64,000 nucleotides of DNA from Magicicada septendecula (lineage: Eukaryota; Arthropoda; Insecta; Hemiptera; Cicadidae): contig CM068367.1 of NCBI GenBank assembly GCA_034769895.1, positions 89,738,399 to 89,802,398 of the forward strand, written 5' to 3'. Below are positions 11,221 through 22,133 of the stretch, piece by piece. A program made the position numbers and the translations under genes. Under the pieces are notes generated by a model. It was not told the origin of the DNA and searched no databases. It was given only the letters and a program-made list of their open reading frames with translations. Position 1 is the stretch's first letter; each line of letters starts with the position of its first letter.

Positions 11221-11944
11221 CCCCACCCAAACACCCTTAAAACACACCACCGTCACAATCACGTTTAAGTATTACACACATAGAGGGTGACTAAGGAACA
11301 TAGATAACTAAAATTGAAACTCTAGATCATGTTTACTTTGTATCAACTAACATTGAAAATTTAATACAGGAAATTTATGTAGCGTACATAAGGGTACACA
11401 AAAAACAAATTCTAAAACGATTTTATATTAACAAAAACATAAAACTTAATGGTAGATTGGTAGGTTACAACCTTTTTTAATATAGATATCGTAAAAGTTC
11501 AATAGTATTAAATGAAATTTAAAATTAACGATGCATTAAACTAGTCTTCTTAGTTTTGCTGTAGCAAAGTCTTTCATGACACTGTCAAAATCTACTTTCC
11601 ATGAAATTTCTTGTTCAATAGAAAGTAATTCGCGTTTGGACTACATGTTATGTGAACTAACAGTCACAATAGTTTTAGTAATGATCTGAATATAGCTGCT
11701 GTTGCGAAAATGTACTAGCGACTATCGAATTCGCCATTTTGTTATCGGAATTAAACAACACTGATAGTGGATAGAGGAGAAAGCTATGAGACGGGAAAAC
11801 AATAATATGCCCTCATAGCTATTAAATCGAACAGGTTCAAATTTAATATTGGTCCTGCAGCGATTAATAGAAATATTTTGTTATTTTTCTAAATCATAAC
11901 CAAATAAAATTATTTATTCTTAAAAATTGTTTTACAAAAAAAAA
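11221..11944. other. Spacer between inverted copies
   Basis: AT-rich, no gene. 11502-11525 matches the right edge of the 42-bp minisatellite at 4621-4644. Confidence 0.5.
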
Positions 11945-12012
11945 ATGGAGCCCCTCTTGGGGCCCCCCTTGAGCTCGGGGCCCGGTACAGCTGTCCCCTT
12001 TGATCCTCCCCC

Positions 12013-12128
12013 CTGTTACCGCCCCTGCTTTCTAGCACTGAAGATGGTCGTCGAAGGCACGGCTGAACGTCTGCAACGAACAGCTTTGGATCACGGCCTT
12101 ACAGCCCGACAAGCACCAATTTTAATAA
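12013..12128 (-). repeat. Inverted repeat partner, right
   Basis: Reverse-complement partner of 10984-11162 without the 61-bp hairpin. With the left copy it bounds a 1.1-kb segment in TIR-like fashion; the interior has no transposase. A frame crossing it (11927-12151) is not coding in any way I recognise. Confidence 0.85.
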
Positions 12129-12378
12129 CAAATGTTTTAATCACTAATTAATTATTAAGCGTCATCACAACAATAATGTGTGAAATCCGTCTACACTTGT
12201 GCATCATCTTATGTCTGCTTTTATCTGTGTAGAAATCGTCGACCCACGTTTTGTGCTAAAATGTTAAAATGTAAAACTTTCACAAAAATAGTTGTGAAAA
12301 TAAGAAAACAGAATAAAATTTCACAACTCTGTTACTCTTCGTCAAATTAATAATTCTTATTCAGCTACGTAACTATAT

Positions 12379-12898
12379 TGTTACGACGGTCTCACTGATC
12401 GTCGTATGGTACAGTGGAAAACAAAATACTCTACAAGCCACCAATGAAGTCACTAAAAACCAGCTTTAATTATCACAAATAACAGTTTATAATCAACTCG
12501 TACAATAATTCCGGTTAGATTTGTCCACACGCAACAATAAGTGTCCACTATAAAGAATTCCGCGCTATAACCACTTTTCACTAATACACCACTGACTCTA
12601 AGCGGCACGTATGGGCTATTTATGTCGGCAGGGTTCCATAATACGCGTCTTTAATACACACGTGAAAATTCTAGAGAATACTTCAGCGCGGCCATGGCAG
12701 AAACACACACCGTTGGCTTAGTCAAGAAGCTTCAGAACAACAGCATCGAACGCACGAGACGTTCCGCATTACCGTAATACTGCCTCGCATGTCAAGCGTC
12801 TCGTGCGCATTACAGCTGCGGGAATAGAGTAGAACAACGTTCTCCAGTGTACCAGAACGTTCCGTGATGACGTAACTCTTTTTCCGCATTACATAACA
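12379..12898 (-). mobile_element. Solo LTR, Ty3/gypsy-like family, copy 1
   Basis: On the plus strand it runs from TGTTACGACGGTC to CATAACA and is flanked by the 4-bp duplication ATAT (12375-12378, 12899-12902). Homologous to the LTRs at 52633-53090 and 58625-59061 (shared blocks tggtacagtggaaaacaaaa and cagctttaattatcacaa). A TATA-like cataaatag near 12615 on the minus strand sets the orientation. No internal region or second LTR adjoins, so it is a recombination remnant. ATAT targets fit gypsy-group integrases; the clade itself is inferred. Confidence 0.88.
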
Positions 12899-14349
12899 AT
12901 ATATTAAATTGTAATTACTTCTACAAGATTTTACCCTTTTCTAACCTTTTTAATTAACATAACGCGCGTTTCATCGACTATATCAGTATCTTCACAGGTT
13001 TCTAAAATCAAAGCTACGTAATTGTACAACTTACATAAAAAGTATACATTTTGCAAATGTTATTAATTAAACATTATACACTGAAACATTTTACATAAGT
13101 AATGTTAACTTTTAAACGATTATTTAAACGAAATGTCGTAATATCATGTTGTAGAAAACACGTCCATGAACTTAACGGATTACTGGTTGCGACAGCTTGG
13201 TGTTTACACGTATTTAAATGCTAAGGTAAATTTAAACCTTACGTCAAATTTCACATCTTACAATATTGCACAATCTACTTATCTTCATAGTAAGTGCAGT
13301 CGCATTAATTAAATAGCTTCAATTCTATTCGTTGACCTATGTTTTCCTGTGCGTCCGTGAAATGTATTTGCCAACTACCCACGAAAGCTGATTAGTTTCT
13401 GAAACATTTGAGTGTTAAAATCTATCACTGCCAGAAGGTAACCAATACAATAGTTGAGCGACTTAGTCTGCTATAAATAAAGTGTTCACAGCAGAGAAAA
13501 CTCATATCACAGACTTTAAAAAGACAATACTAGTTACAAATTATTTTTAAAGTTATGTTGACAAGATTTTTATTACACCCTCACTGTTATACGTCGGTAG
13601 CAAATAATTTCTAGTACGGCGTACAAATTATAAAATAATATTTATTTATTTAATGTGCTGGGACTTGACAGATTGTCGTTCGTCTTCTCGCTTCCCAGTA
13701 AAGTGTTTTTAAGTCCCGTCCGCAGTAATTCCAATCAATGCACTTCTTCAAAAAGTGTTCTTGGCTAATGATGGAGGACTCACATCAAAAGTGATAGGCT
13801 AGGAATTATTGGTAAATAATAATTGGCAAATTATGTACGGGAAGCAAACAACTACTGGAATAAGCTGTAGTTTTGAGTACTGAGTTTAATTATTGAAAAA
13901 AGATAGGAAGGGTATGAAGTTAAAAAGAGAAATTCAATTTAATTTTTCCCTATTTTTAGATCTGCAAAATGGTTTGAATCTCTCCATTTAGCAATTTAAG
14001 TTAGTACTAGAACACAGATTGATTTTTATATTATTTAAGTTATTCTTGGTTTTAAATAATAATATATCTTATTTATTCAAGCAATTCGCTTTGGATACTT
14101 TTTTTTTTATTGTATACGAAAGAGTATGTTTCTTTTCTTGCTTTCGATCACTGACAGTTTTTGTAAAATATAAAGGAATGTAGTTATACTTAGAACTACT
14201 TTATGACGAAATGGATCCATTTATTTTCTGGTCCCTGGTTCCTGCTTTGCCTCTAAGTTATTGCGCGCTTGGAAGCTTTCCAATCCTGCACCCTCCGTTA
14301 CATCTCCAATTCTCCCTGATACCTCCAAAACGACATTAACAGGCGAGGG
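12899..14349. other. AT-rich stretch, no gene
   Basis: Nothing recognised except gtgttcttggctaatgatgg near 13758, which recurs with changes near 14540 (gtgttcttggctgatgacgg), both followed by a ctcacatcaaa block. Confidence 0.5.
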
Positions 14350-14485
14350 TTGAATGTTCCTTCCGTCGATGAGTTTGTCCGTTCCCTTGCGCTCAAACTG
14401 TTCATACGAGCCTCTACTTCGTCCTATCCTTACATCCGCCGCCTTAGTACAAACGAAGCCCCACATCCACGAAAACGTAAGCGCC
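14350..14485 (+). pseudogene. Possible Jockey-type ORF2 C-terminal piece
   Basis: One plus frame reads VDEFVRSLALKLFIRASTSS, YPYIRRL and then HPRKRKRPRLLL, resembling the basic end of Jockey ORF2 proteins (a run LAxKLFxxA...NPxIR...KRPR). It starts and stops abruptly. This could equally be a chance frame. Confidence 0.35.
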
Positions 14486-14699
14486 CCCGACTCTTGCTGC
14501 ACTTGGGGCACCATCTGCCTCACACTGCCGCAGATAACGTGTTCTTGGCTGATGACGGAGTTCTCACATCAAACATACTCTGGAGATGGCAAGACGTAGA
14601 CCAGATATAAACAAACGTCCAGGCAATCGTGTCTTGTAATCGTCCGAAAGACTGCAACCAAGCTTTCCTTCTTGAAGGATGTTTTAAAGATGAAAAATT

Positions 14700-15067
14700 T
14701 TATGGACATACAGAATGAAGAAGACAGGAAATACTATACATAGAAGATTATCAAATAAAAATATTGAGCAGCAATTACAGGGAGAAGATACTGCGAAGAT
14801 AAAGATCCACGAATGAGGTAATATGGAGACACCTGTGTAGGTAAGAAGATCAAACAACTTCAAAGAAGATTACAACACGAAGACTACAGGGAAAGGGGCA
14901 CAGAGAAAGGTCAAAAATGAGACGAAAGAAACAGGTCACAGAAGGCATCAAAAAGATGGTCGTAAAGGGGGGGGAAGATGAGAGATAGGAATAAGTGGAG
15001 AAGGCTGGTGGAAGAGGACAAGAGGAATGAAGTGGCCAACTGGGGGGACGAGGAGGAGGAGGAATGA
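14700..15067 (+). pseudogene. LINE ORF2 C-terminus with GAG-repeat tail
   Basis: Purine-rich plus strand reading VTEGIKKMVVKGGEDERDRN, KWRRLVEEDKRNEVANWG, ending in gaggaggaggagg. The DRxKWRRLV...ANWG ending with a trinucleotide tail matches LINE 3' ends. It is 5'-truncated; the part before 14860 is badly decayed. Confidence 0.6.
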
Positions 15068-15479
15068 AATGAGTTGTCACTACCACTTAGGGTTAGGGCA
15101 AGAAGAGCTCAAAATAACGGCTATACTTCCGTAAGGGATGTAAACCCTTGATGATGACGACGATACGATTTGTAAGTTTAATGATACGTTATTTGAGTGT
15201 TATCGCATGTCAAAACGTCAAAAACATGGTACTTCTCATGAATTCATTTACGTTACGTTTCTCGTGTAAGGTATAACCGGAAAAGTCGTGTTCTCTGGAG
15301 ATTCCGGTAATTCGGTCACCTCGTTCGACCGCAACACGATTTCGGCAGAGCGTAGCCTATTTGTACAGCGCCACTGCGCTAATGTAGCTGCGTTTATTTG
15401 GACAAAGTGTTGCACTCTGTCAAAGTTGCCCTGTTCACCGCAACGGACTTAGACTCTAACTGCTTACGTACCAATAATT

Positions 15480-15896
15480 TAAAGTTCTAAAATGCTTTAG
15501 CGGGGCCCAAAGGGGATGTGACGCGAACATATGGTTTCATAGAAGATAAATGCACCAGCCTCTCACCCCAACTCCACTTTCACCTACACGTCGGTGTGCC
15601 CTGTTACACCAAGCAATCCACTCCAAGGTTGTGGTAACCAATCCCTTCGACGGAGTGGATCGGTAAGCAAACGTAAGATGGGGGTTCTGTCAGTGCAGTC
15701 TGGGGGTATCCTGGCAGGATGGTGCATCTAGTGTGGAGGCGGAGGAGGCTATAGTAGTCCAACGCCTGCACACATGGCCTCAGTCAGTTAGCCTACTGCG
15801 ACCGGGCAGAGAGAGCTCCTCAGCTGATATGAAAGCGACTCTCTAGGGGAAGAGCACCCCGAAATCAAAGTTCCTAGTCCTCCAGATTGTTGGGGG
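15480..15896 (+). other. GC-richer stretch upstream of a LINE tail
   Basis: Contiguous with the LINE 3' end that follows, and clearly richer in GC than its surroundings. It could be an internally deleted LINE or a SINE-like derivative using the LINE tail. No gene motif seen. Confidence 0.35.
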
Positions 15897-16133
15897 TTGG
15901 ATCGGAGAATTCACATATCCCATCTGGTAAACTCCTTTATGTGCAGAAACCTATCACTTTCTCAGCCAGTCAGTTCTGCACTTGACCGGGACAATTGGCG
16001 GAGGCTGTTAAAGAAGGCCTTGACTCAGAAATGGGTTATCGCGCCGCTGAAGAAGAAGAAGAAGAAGAAGAAGAAGAAGAAGAAGAAGAAGAAGAAGAAG
16101 AAGAAGAAGAAGAAGAAGAAGAAGAAGAAGAAA
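15897..16133 (+). pseudogene. LINE 3' end with (GAA)n tail
   Basis: The frame ends RDNWRRLLKKALTQKWVIAP, then lysines coded by an (AAG)n run of about 28 units (16050-16133). DRDxWRRLxKKA is a common closing motif of LINE ORF2 proteins and the trinucleotide run is the retrotransposition tail. The tail is long and uniform, which may mean recent insertion or later expansion as a microsatellite. Confidence 0.7.
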
Positions 16134-16249
16134 ATGCTTTATCATAACTAAAGATTTTCATACAATTTTTTGTTAGAAAATTAAAATAAAGTAACTATTA
16201 TACTTTATTTGTAAACAAATAAGCGTTCTCTTTCACTCTCTCTTGCTGG

Positions 16250-16349
<100 letters not shown>

Positions 16350-16559
16350 CACTTATATTAGAGTGCGTATACACAGATATGTCGTATAACCTATATGGAA
16401 TGAAGTGTTGAAATAGTAGTAGAATAAAGTGTTGTAGTGAAGTGGCTTCATGGTTTCTAATTTACAAATCACTACAAAAGTGTTGCAATACGACTAATGC
16501 TTTCGACACTTGTCTAAAGTGACTGGACAGATTTTCTTGAGGTACTTTCCTTGCTGATG

Positions 16560-17490
16560 AAATGTCAATCACACCAGAAGTAGACTCGTTTTCTTCTCCT
16601 TCGCCAGAAGTATCTCAGCTTTACGTCCTCGATGACTTTCCGGACGTCTTTCTCGTATTCTACGTTTCTGAGAACATCTGATGGCAATGTTGAGATAATA
16701 ATTCCTCCTCTTGGCTCAATCTCAAATATAGTTTGATTGGGTGATTAATTAATTTATTCCTGAATGAGATGCTCGATTCTTCATAACCTGAAGGTCATTT
16801 GATTGCATCCAGGAGGCGAGCATATTTTCAATATCTTGGTTGGCCCGCTCTAGTGACCCTTGGCTTTGATTGTACCTTGGTTTTCCGTTGACCAACTTTA
16901 GCTCAGGCCAGAGTGTAGTTAGTTCCTAGATGACAGAGTTGACAAACTGTCTGTCATTGTCAGAATGTAAGATGCAAGGGGCTCCAAATGTCAAAAATAT
17001 ATTTATCAACCGGAAAGCTAGTTCTTCAGCTCTTTGGTTAAAATAAAAACGAACTTTGTAAGATAATCCTGGTAGACCGTGGTAAACTTGACCCGCAGTC
17101 AGCTTGTGCCTGTGTATTAGGTTTACTTGTCATCGGCTGTTCACTTCTGTATAAAGAATGGGCTTCGAAATAAAGCCTTTCCTTTCCTTACTTTTCTTTC
17201 GTTGACATGTCTCCGAAATAATAAGAGAATATTTATCATTTCAGTCGTAACATTAGCAAATATATTCTCGAAGTTCCATTTTTCTGTCTATATCGACCTC
17301 CGTGCCTAACAGAAAGATGAGCTGCTTCAATGACATCGAAGATACGACTAGCGCCATCGTCAAGTGTAACGTTGTAGCTGTCCGGAATATATATATATAA
17401 TACCAAAGTCTGAGGATTTCTTTGTACTGAATTCAAATCTACACCGATACACCGATTGCCACCAAATTTTGCACAGGTAACCTTTGACAC
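16560..17490 (-). pseudogene. KRBA2-like (GINGER-type) integrase relic
   Basis: DDE integrase related to KRAB-A-domain-containing protein 2 and GINGER transposons. Minus-strand order: IFDVIEAAHLSVRHGGRYR (H2C2 zinc-binding part, about 17285-17340); CQRKKSKERKGFISKPILYT; VYQDYLTKFVFI (first catalytic Asp region); EELAFRLINIFLTFGAPCIL then HSDNDRQFVN (second Asp); WPELKLVNGKPRYNQSQGSL ERANQDIENMLASWMQ (catalytic Glu in ERAN); MKNRASHSGI; and IEPRGGIIISTLPSDVLRNV to about 16600. Stops and frameshifts interrupt it, so it is inactive. The domain order is complete, which makes the family call firm. Confidence 0.86.
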
Positions 17491-18841
17491 ACGGCGAAAA
17501 ACACTAAAAACACTATCTACCTAGGAATTTGATATTTTACCCCATTCACATAATTTAGGCCCTTTTAATTATACCCTTTTGTTGACGCGTATAAAGATGT
17601 CAACAAAACCATGGAGACCAGAATTAATTACCATAGTAACAAATAAATAAACAAAAGCTATTTAGCGGCATCGGAACTGTACCTTTACCCGTTCCTGCAG
17701 TACATTTTCGATGTTTTATATAATAAGCGATTGTATCGATATATTATGATGTGGAAAAGAAGAAGTGTACTAATTGTAAATTGTCCTATTTCTTAATCCA
17801 AAGAGAAAATATGTATTGTTTTCATTTGTGAGATTAGGTGACAACGGTTTTTGGTTTTTAGTTTACTGCTGAAATAAATAAAAGCCATGGTTGAGGAAAA
17901 CATAACGTTTAATGTGATATTCAATTCTTATAACACAGTAACACTTAAAATAACGTTTCTGAGGTAACGGGTACTTTATAAATATCTCCAAAGGCTTTAT
18001 AAACGGGTACTTTTAAATCTCCAAAGGCCTTTGCACCAACATAATAATTTAGTACAAGTGTTCAAAACAGCTTTGGAGAGAATTTGACTAATGAGTACAA
18101 AATTGTTATACGAGCTGACAGAACGCCATATAGACATAGACAATAAAAATTATATTAAAATACTTATAATAAGTCAAATATTCGCGTGCGAAGTCACGGG
18201 TAACAGCTAGTAATCTACAAAAAGGAGTGTTAATATTTATCTGTTGATTTCGACCTGACGATGGACTAATAAGTACCGAAAGCACTAGTCATATTGCAAC
18301 GCAAAATTGTGATTTGTAAATTAGAAACTGTAAACAGAGAGATGTCGGCCACTGTAACGCTCGCTCGAAATTACGTATGTTAGAGTGATCAGAAATTGTC
18401 TTGGTTTTTTGACGCAATGACGAACAACCAACGAGCGAAATTCCACGTAAAATGTGAGTTCTAATCAGCACTGACAATTTCCAGCTTATTTACCTTGTCA
18501 CTGATAACACGTTACCACCACACTGACGTAACACGCAGTCTCACTGACGCAATAGATTACTAAAATTTATAAAGGTTGTTAAAAAGTTTCACCGGGCACT
18601 GGTAAAATCACATTCTTAATCTTGTTCGTAAACTTTCTTGTTTTTTTTTACTGTTAAAAACAAAACTATTTTTAGGTTAAAGAAATGTTTTATTTTCTTT
18701 AGCGGAGAATTCCAGTGAATTACGAAAAGTCACAAATAACATTCACTACAGAGAATTATAGTTTAAACAGAGAACGGCCTTAGTTTTCATTTGATCTTTA
18801 GCGCTCAGTCAAACAAAAATAGAAAGTTAACAGCAATAGTA
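17491..18841. other. AT-rich stretch, no gene
   Basis: Only a small imperfect tandem duplication stands out near 17966-18030: acgggtacttt...ctccaaaggc appears twice about 36 bp apart. Confidence 0.5.
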
Positions 18842-19140
18842 AATCAAACCCCGACGTGTGCCGCCGACGTAGTTCGCGAACGACCTAGCCAAAAAGAACT
18901 ACTCAGTCAAGTGAACTACAGACTACAGTCGTACGCGACGCAGGACAGTAGTTCGTTCGTAGTTCGCGTTAGTCACGCTGCTGTCGGCCACTTATAAAAC
19001 TAAACAACTGTAGTTCGTTGTTAGTTCAGTCGTTCGTTTGTAGTAGGTCGTTCGCTTTCAGCAGGTCGTTGGCATGTAGGTCGTACGTGAATGAGTAACG
19101 AGTGTTAGAACCGAGTGCTTCTGCCTGCTGTCGGTCCATT
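18842..19140. repeat. Degenerate 'gttcgt' block
   Basis: Many variants of gtagttcgttcgtagttcgc follow the block taaatcaaaccccgacgtg, which recurs as taaatcaaaccctgacgtg at 20213. Likely an end of an old DNA transposon; no gene. Confidence 0.4.
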
Positions 19141-19251
19141 CGTTTACTGTTCTTGACTCTGCAGTTTAGTTTTGGAGTTTTTATAGTATTACAAACTCCA
19201 TATTATTATGTTTTTAATTATTTTGTTATACTGTTAAATAATTAACAGTAT

Positions 19252-19495
19252 ATATATAATAATTGTACCTCAAGATGTTTTTTCCTTATTTGGAAAATGT
19301 TTCGGGATGTTTTGTGTTCCCATCCTCAGCCTTCCTAATTTTGCATCTTGTGAAGTATTTGTGTATTGGTTGGATACTTCATATACTTGGATACTTCACA
19401 AGATGCAAAATTAGGAATACTGAGGACGGGAACACAAAGCGTCCCGAACATGTTCCAAATAAGGAAAAAACATATTGATGTAAAATTATTATAAA
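19252..19495. repeat. Long hairpin element (arms about 105 bp)
   Basis: The left arm 19252-19358 and right arm 19391-19495 are reverse complements with few mismatches (ccttcctaattttgcatctt against aagatgcaaaattaggaata). The 32-bp loop contains a second, partial copy of tggatacttca. Such near-perfect fold-backs are typical of MITEs, and the transcript would be a long double-stranded RNA. No target duplication was identified. Confidence 0.9.
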
Positions 19496-20129
19496 TATTA
19501 AATATATTATATACATCAAGAAATAGACTGTAGCAAAAAGAAAAGTGTGTGCGTATGTGTGTGTGTGTGTATTATTCTTTTTTTAAGACAAGAATTTGTA
19601 AAAAATAAACGTCTATCAGTCCCGATGAATCGGGAGGGGGTGATAGAATAAACTGTTTGAAAAAGTTTGTTTATTGTTTGATTTTTGTTATTTCGACAAA
19701 GTTTGATATAAATATGATAAAAATAAAATAACAGAGAATATCGTATGCTACGTTTGTAGGAAGTTGCATGGAAGAAGTTACTAAATAATTTAAAAGAATA
19801 AAATATTTTTCTTATTTCAGATGTGTATTATTTATTACGACTCTTAAATGAGAGACGGTTTTCGCGATTCTGGCCGAAGGCGACATGAATAAAATTGTCT
19901 TCATAATTTTTTTTAATAATATTTTATTACGTCTGTTTTGTTAAAACCGCGAAAAAGGTGTTGGTTATCTTTCAGCTAATCATCATGCCCTTTGATGTTA
20001 TCTCACGTGCATGAGGAGGCTGGTCATCCGTGCCTTATAACCTAAGATAAACAGAAAGAGGAAGATGTCAATTTTTGTTCTTTTAATATCTATAAAAATG
20101 TTAGAAAAAGGGGTTCAAGAGATTGAACT

Positions 20130-20240
20130 AGTGACCTAGTTCATTGTACTGGTTCGCTGATACGAACGATCTAGCTATGATAAGTTCGTTTCGATGAACT
20201 ACTTTGCCCATCTCTAAATCAAACCCTGACGTGCCGCCGC
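20130..20240. repeat. Possible hAT-like terminus
   Basis: On the minus strand it reads tagagatgggcaaagtagtt followed by gaacgaac-like repeats, a style common at hAT-element ends. No partner terminus was located in the window. Confidence 0.3.
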
Positions 20241-20673
20241 GAATGACAAAAACGAGGTCTTTGACATAGGTACTGTTTTCTCTCTTATACCTGCAACGGT
20301 ACCTCTTTCCAAGGTTGCTTTTTTTTTGTCCCCGACAATTCACATTTCCCTTTTCATAGTTTACTGCTGTAACTTCTAGGAACAGTGACTAAAGCCTACA
20401 CACTAACTGAATCACAAAAAATAAGTTCACTGTTCCAAAGTTTTCTACGAAATATTACGGTTCCTCTTTATCATAAACTTACTGCCGGCTTCCGAGACTC
20501 AGTTCAACGTGTTTCAGAGTCCTGGAATATTAGAGAAGTTGTAGCCACAAAACTCTCATAATACACCTAGTTTACTATTGCTAAATTTCCAAATTTTACG
20601 ATGGTAAATTCGACATTACAACTGCAAAAGTATATTCTTGGATTTCGTTGTCCATGACGTGTCCGTTACTTAA

Positions 20674-20752
20674 CTAAATATCACTATAATATTGACGACT
20701 CGGAACACTAAGTTTTTTATAAGTAAAAACGTAAAGTTTTACCTTACAGCCT
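20674..20752. repeat. 79-bp inverted arm, 3' side of Penelope-like element
   Basis: The exact reverse complement of 22035-22113. In element orientation (minus) it begins AGGCTGTAAGGTAAAAC, immediately after the predicted ribozyme cleavage point, and ends TGATATTTAG. Element sequence continues beyond it to at least 20620, as the related copy at 56.4 kb shows. Confidence 0.95.
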
Positions 20753-20792
20753 AAACCGGCTTTCACCTATAGAAGGCTTCATCAGAGGCTGT
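20746..20792 (-). ncRNA. Hammerhead-ribozyme-like motif
   Basis: Minus-strand order: ACAGCCT, CTGATGA, a 14-nt stem-loop, GAAA, 8 nt (GCCGGTTT), AGGCTGT. Stem I is seven perfect pairs (ACAGCCT with AGGCTGT). Both catalytic core boxes of the hammerhead are exact. Stem II is weak (CCT/AGG plus an A-T pair with a bulged G) and stem III minimal (A-U, G-U over CCGG). Hammerheads with very short stem III are known from Penelope-like elements. Cleavage would fall between 20753 and 20752. The TGA stop of the upstream gene lies inside the CTGATGA core. Confidence 0.72.
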
Positions 20793-22034
20793 CGTTATTA
20801 GCGCTGCTCGTCTTGTTATTGGCGACGAGATAGTGTTTCGAAAGATTGAAGCTGTGTGTGTGTGGTGAGATGTGTTCGAATAATGCGTGCGATTTGAATT
20901 GTGTCTGTTCGTTTAGGATGTCGTTTTTATTTGTTTTTGTGTGTTTGTATATTTCTAATTGTTCTAGAGTGTCTAGTTTTCGGCCTTTTGTGTGTACGTG
21001 TAGTATGTTCATGTTATTGTCGATGTTTTTATATGTGTGGTTTGCTTCAATGAGGTGGTTTGCGAAGGTAGATTCTGTAGTGGTGTGGAGTGCTTTTGTG
21101 TGTTCAATGTATCTCTGTTTGAAGCTACGTCCTGTCTGGCCTATGTAGAATTTACTGCAATTTGAACAATTTAGTTTATATACACCGGGTAGATCGAATT
21201 TGTTTTGTGCTTTGGGCATGCGTTTTGATAGTGTGTGTTCTGTTTTGTTAGTAGTTTTGTAAGCGATTCTGTATCCTGCTTTTTTGAATTTGTGGGCAAT
21301 TTTTTCTGTTTGTTTGTTGATGTATGTTAGTGTTATGAATTTGTTGTTTTCTGTCTTTGTCTGTTGTTTGTTTTGTGTTTTGTGTAGGAGTTTACTGACT
21401 ATTGTTCTGTCATAACCGTTAGATTCTGCTAGATATTTTATCGTGTTTAGTTCGTCTTTGTAGTCTATTTCATCTAAGGGGATGTTGTTAAGTCTATGTA
21501 TCATGGTTCTAAAAGCAGCTAGTTTGTGTTGTATTGGGTGATTGGAGGTGTTGTGTATTAGTGTGTCAGTTGTAGTTGGTTTTCTGTATATACTGAATTT
21601 GTGCCTGTGTTCTAGTTTTGTGATGGAGAGGTCTAAGAAGTTTATGGTATTGTTGTGTTCGTATTCGGCAGTGAAGGTTATGTTTTTATGTATTTTGTTT
21701 ATGTGCGTTAGTAACTGTTCACATTGTCTTTTGTTTCCCCTGTATAGTATTAGAATGTCATCAACGTATCTGTGCCAATATAGTATTTTATGTGTGTGTC
21801 TGTCATTGTTTGTGAGTATTTTTGTTTTTTCTAAGTGTTGGAGGAAGACTTCTGCTAGAATGCTGGATATGGGGGAGCCCATGGGTAGGCCATCGTTCTG
21901 TGTGTAGTATTTATTGTTATAAGTAAAGTAGTTTTGTTTTGTGATAATGTTCAGAGTTTCTGTTATTTCATTGATAAGTTCGTCTGGTGTGTTGTTCTGT
22001 TTGAGTTTGTTTTGTAGGATGGTGATTGTAAGGT
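20782..22034 (-). CDS. Penelope-like element RT plus GIY-YIG endonuclease, 5'-truncated, open frame
   Basis: Reverse transcriptase fused to a GIY-YIG nuclease, the enzyme of Penelope-like elements (PLEs), which copies element RNA into a nicked target. An uninterrupted frame of about 417 codons of element sequence ends at 20782. Counting from the ATG at 22116: QNDGLPMGSPISS (73-85, RT block), YWHRYVDDILILY (113-125, catalytic YVDD), FLDLSITK (160-167), GVYKLNCSNCSKFYIGQTGR (311-330, GIY-YIG with a Cys pair at 317/320), RYIEH (335-339) and LDTLEQLEIY (381-390, likely catalytic Glu). The RT start is missing: element homology stops at 22034, where an inverted copy of its own 3' end begins, so residues 1 to about 28 are antisense of that arm. 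The lack of stops suggests recent insertion. Confidence 0.93.
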
Positions 22035-22113
22035 AGGCTGTAAGGTAAAACTTTACGTTTTTACTTATAAAAAACTTAGTGTTCCGAGTCGTCAATATTA
22101 TAGTGATATTTAG
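22035..22113. repeat. 79-bp inverted arm, 5' side of Penelope-like element
   Basis: Mirror copy of 20674-20752 without a visible mismatch. It adjoins the truncated RT at 22034/22035, the base that corresponds to the predicted ribozyme cleavage product end. Confidence 0.95.
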
Positions 22114-22133
22114 CAAAAGTATAACTTACGAAT

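Noticed and set aside
9545..11234. Minus-strand frames of 128 and 173 codons
   Set aside because: They lie in the two copies of the 397-bp repeat and join unrelated repeat sequence; no known domain.
18842..20237. LTR pair defined by taaatcaaaccc(c/t)gacgtg
   Set aside because: Only about 25 bp are shared; neither copy extends into LTR-length homology.
20846..21907. Plus-strand Cys/Val/Phe-rich frames (20846-21148, 21542-21907)
   Set aside because: Antisense shadows of the Penelope-like gene.
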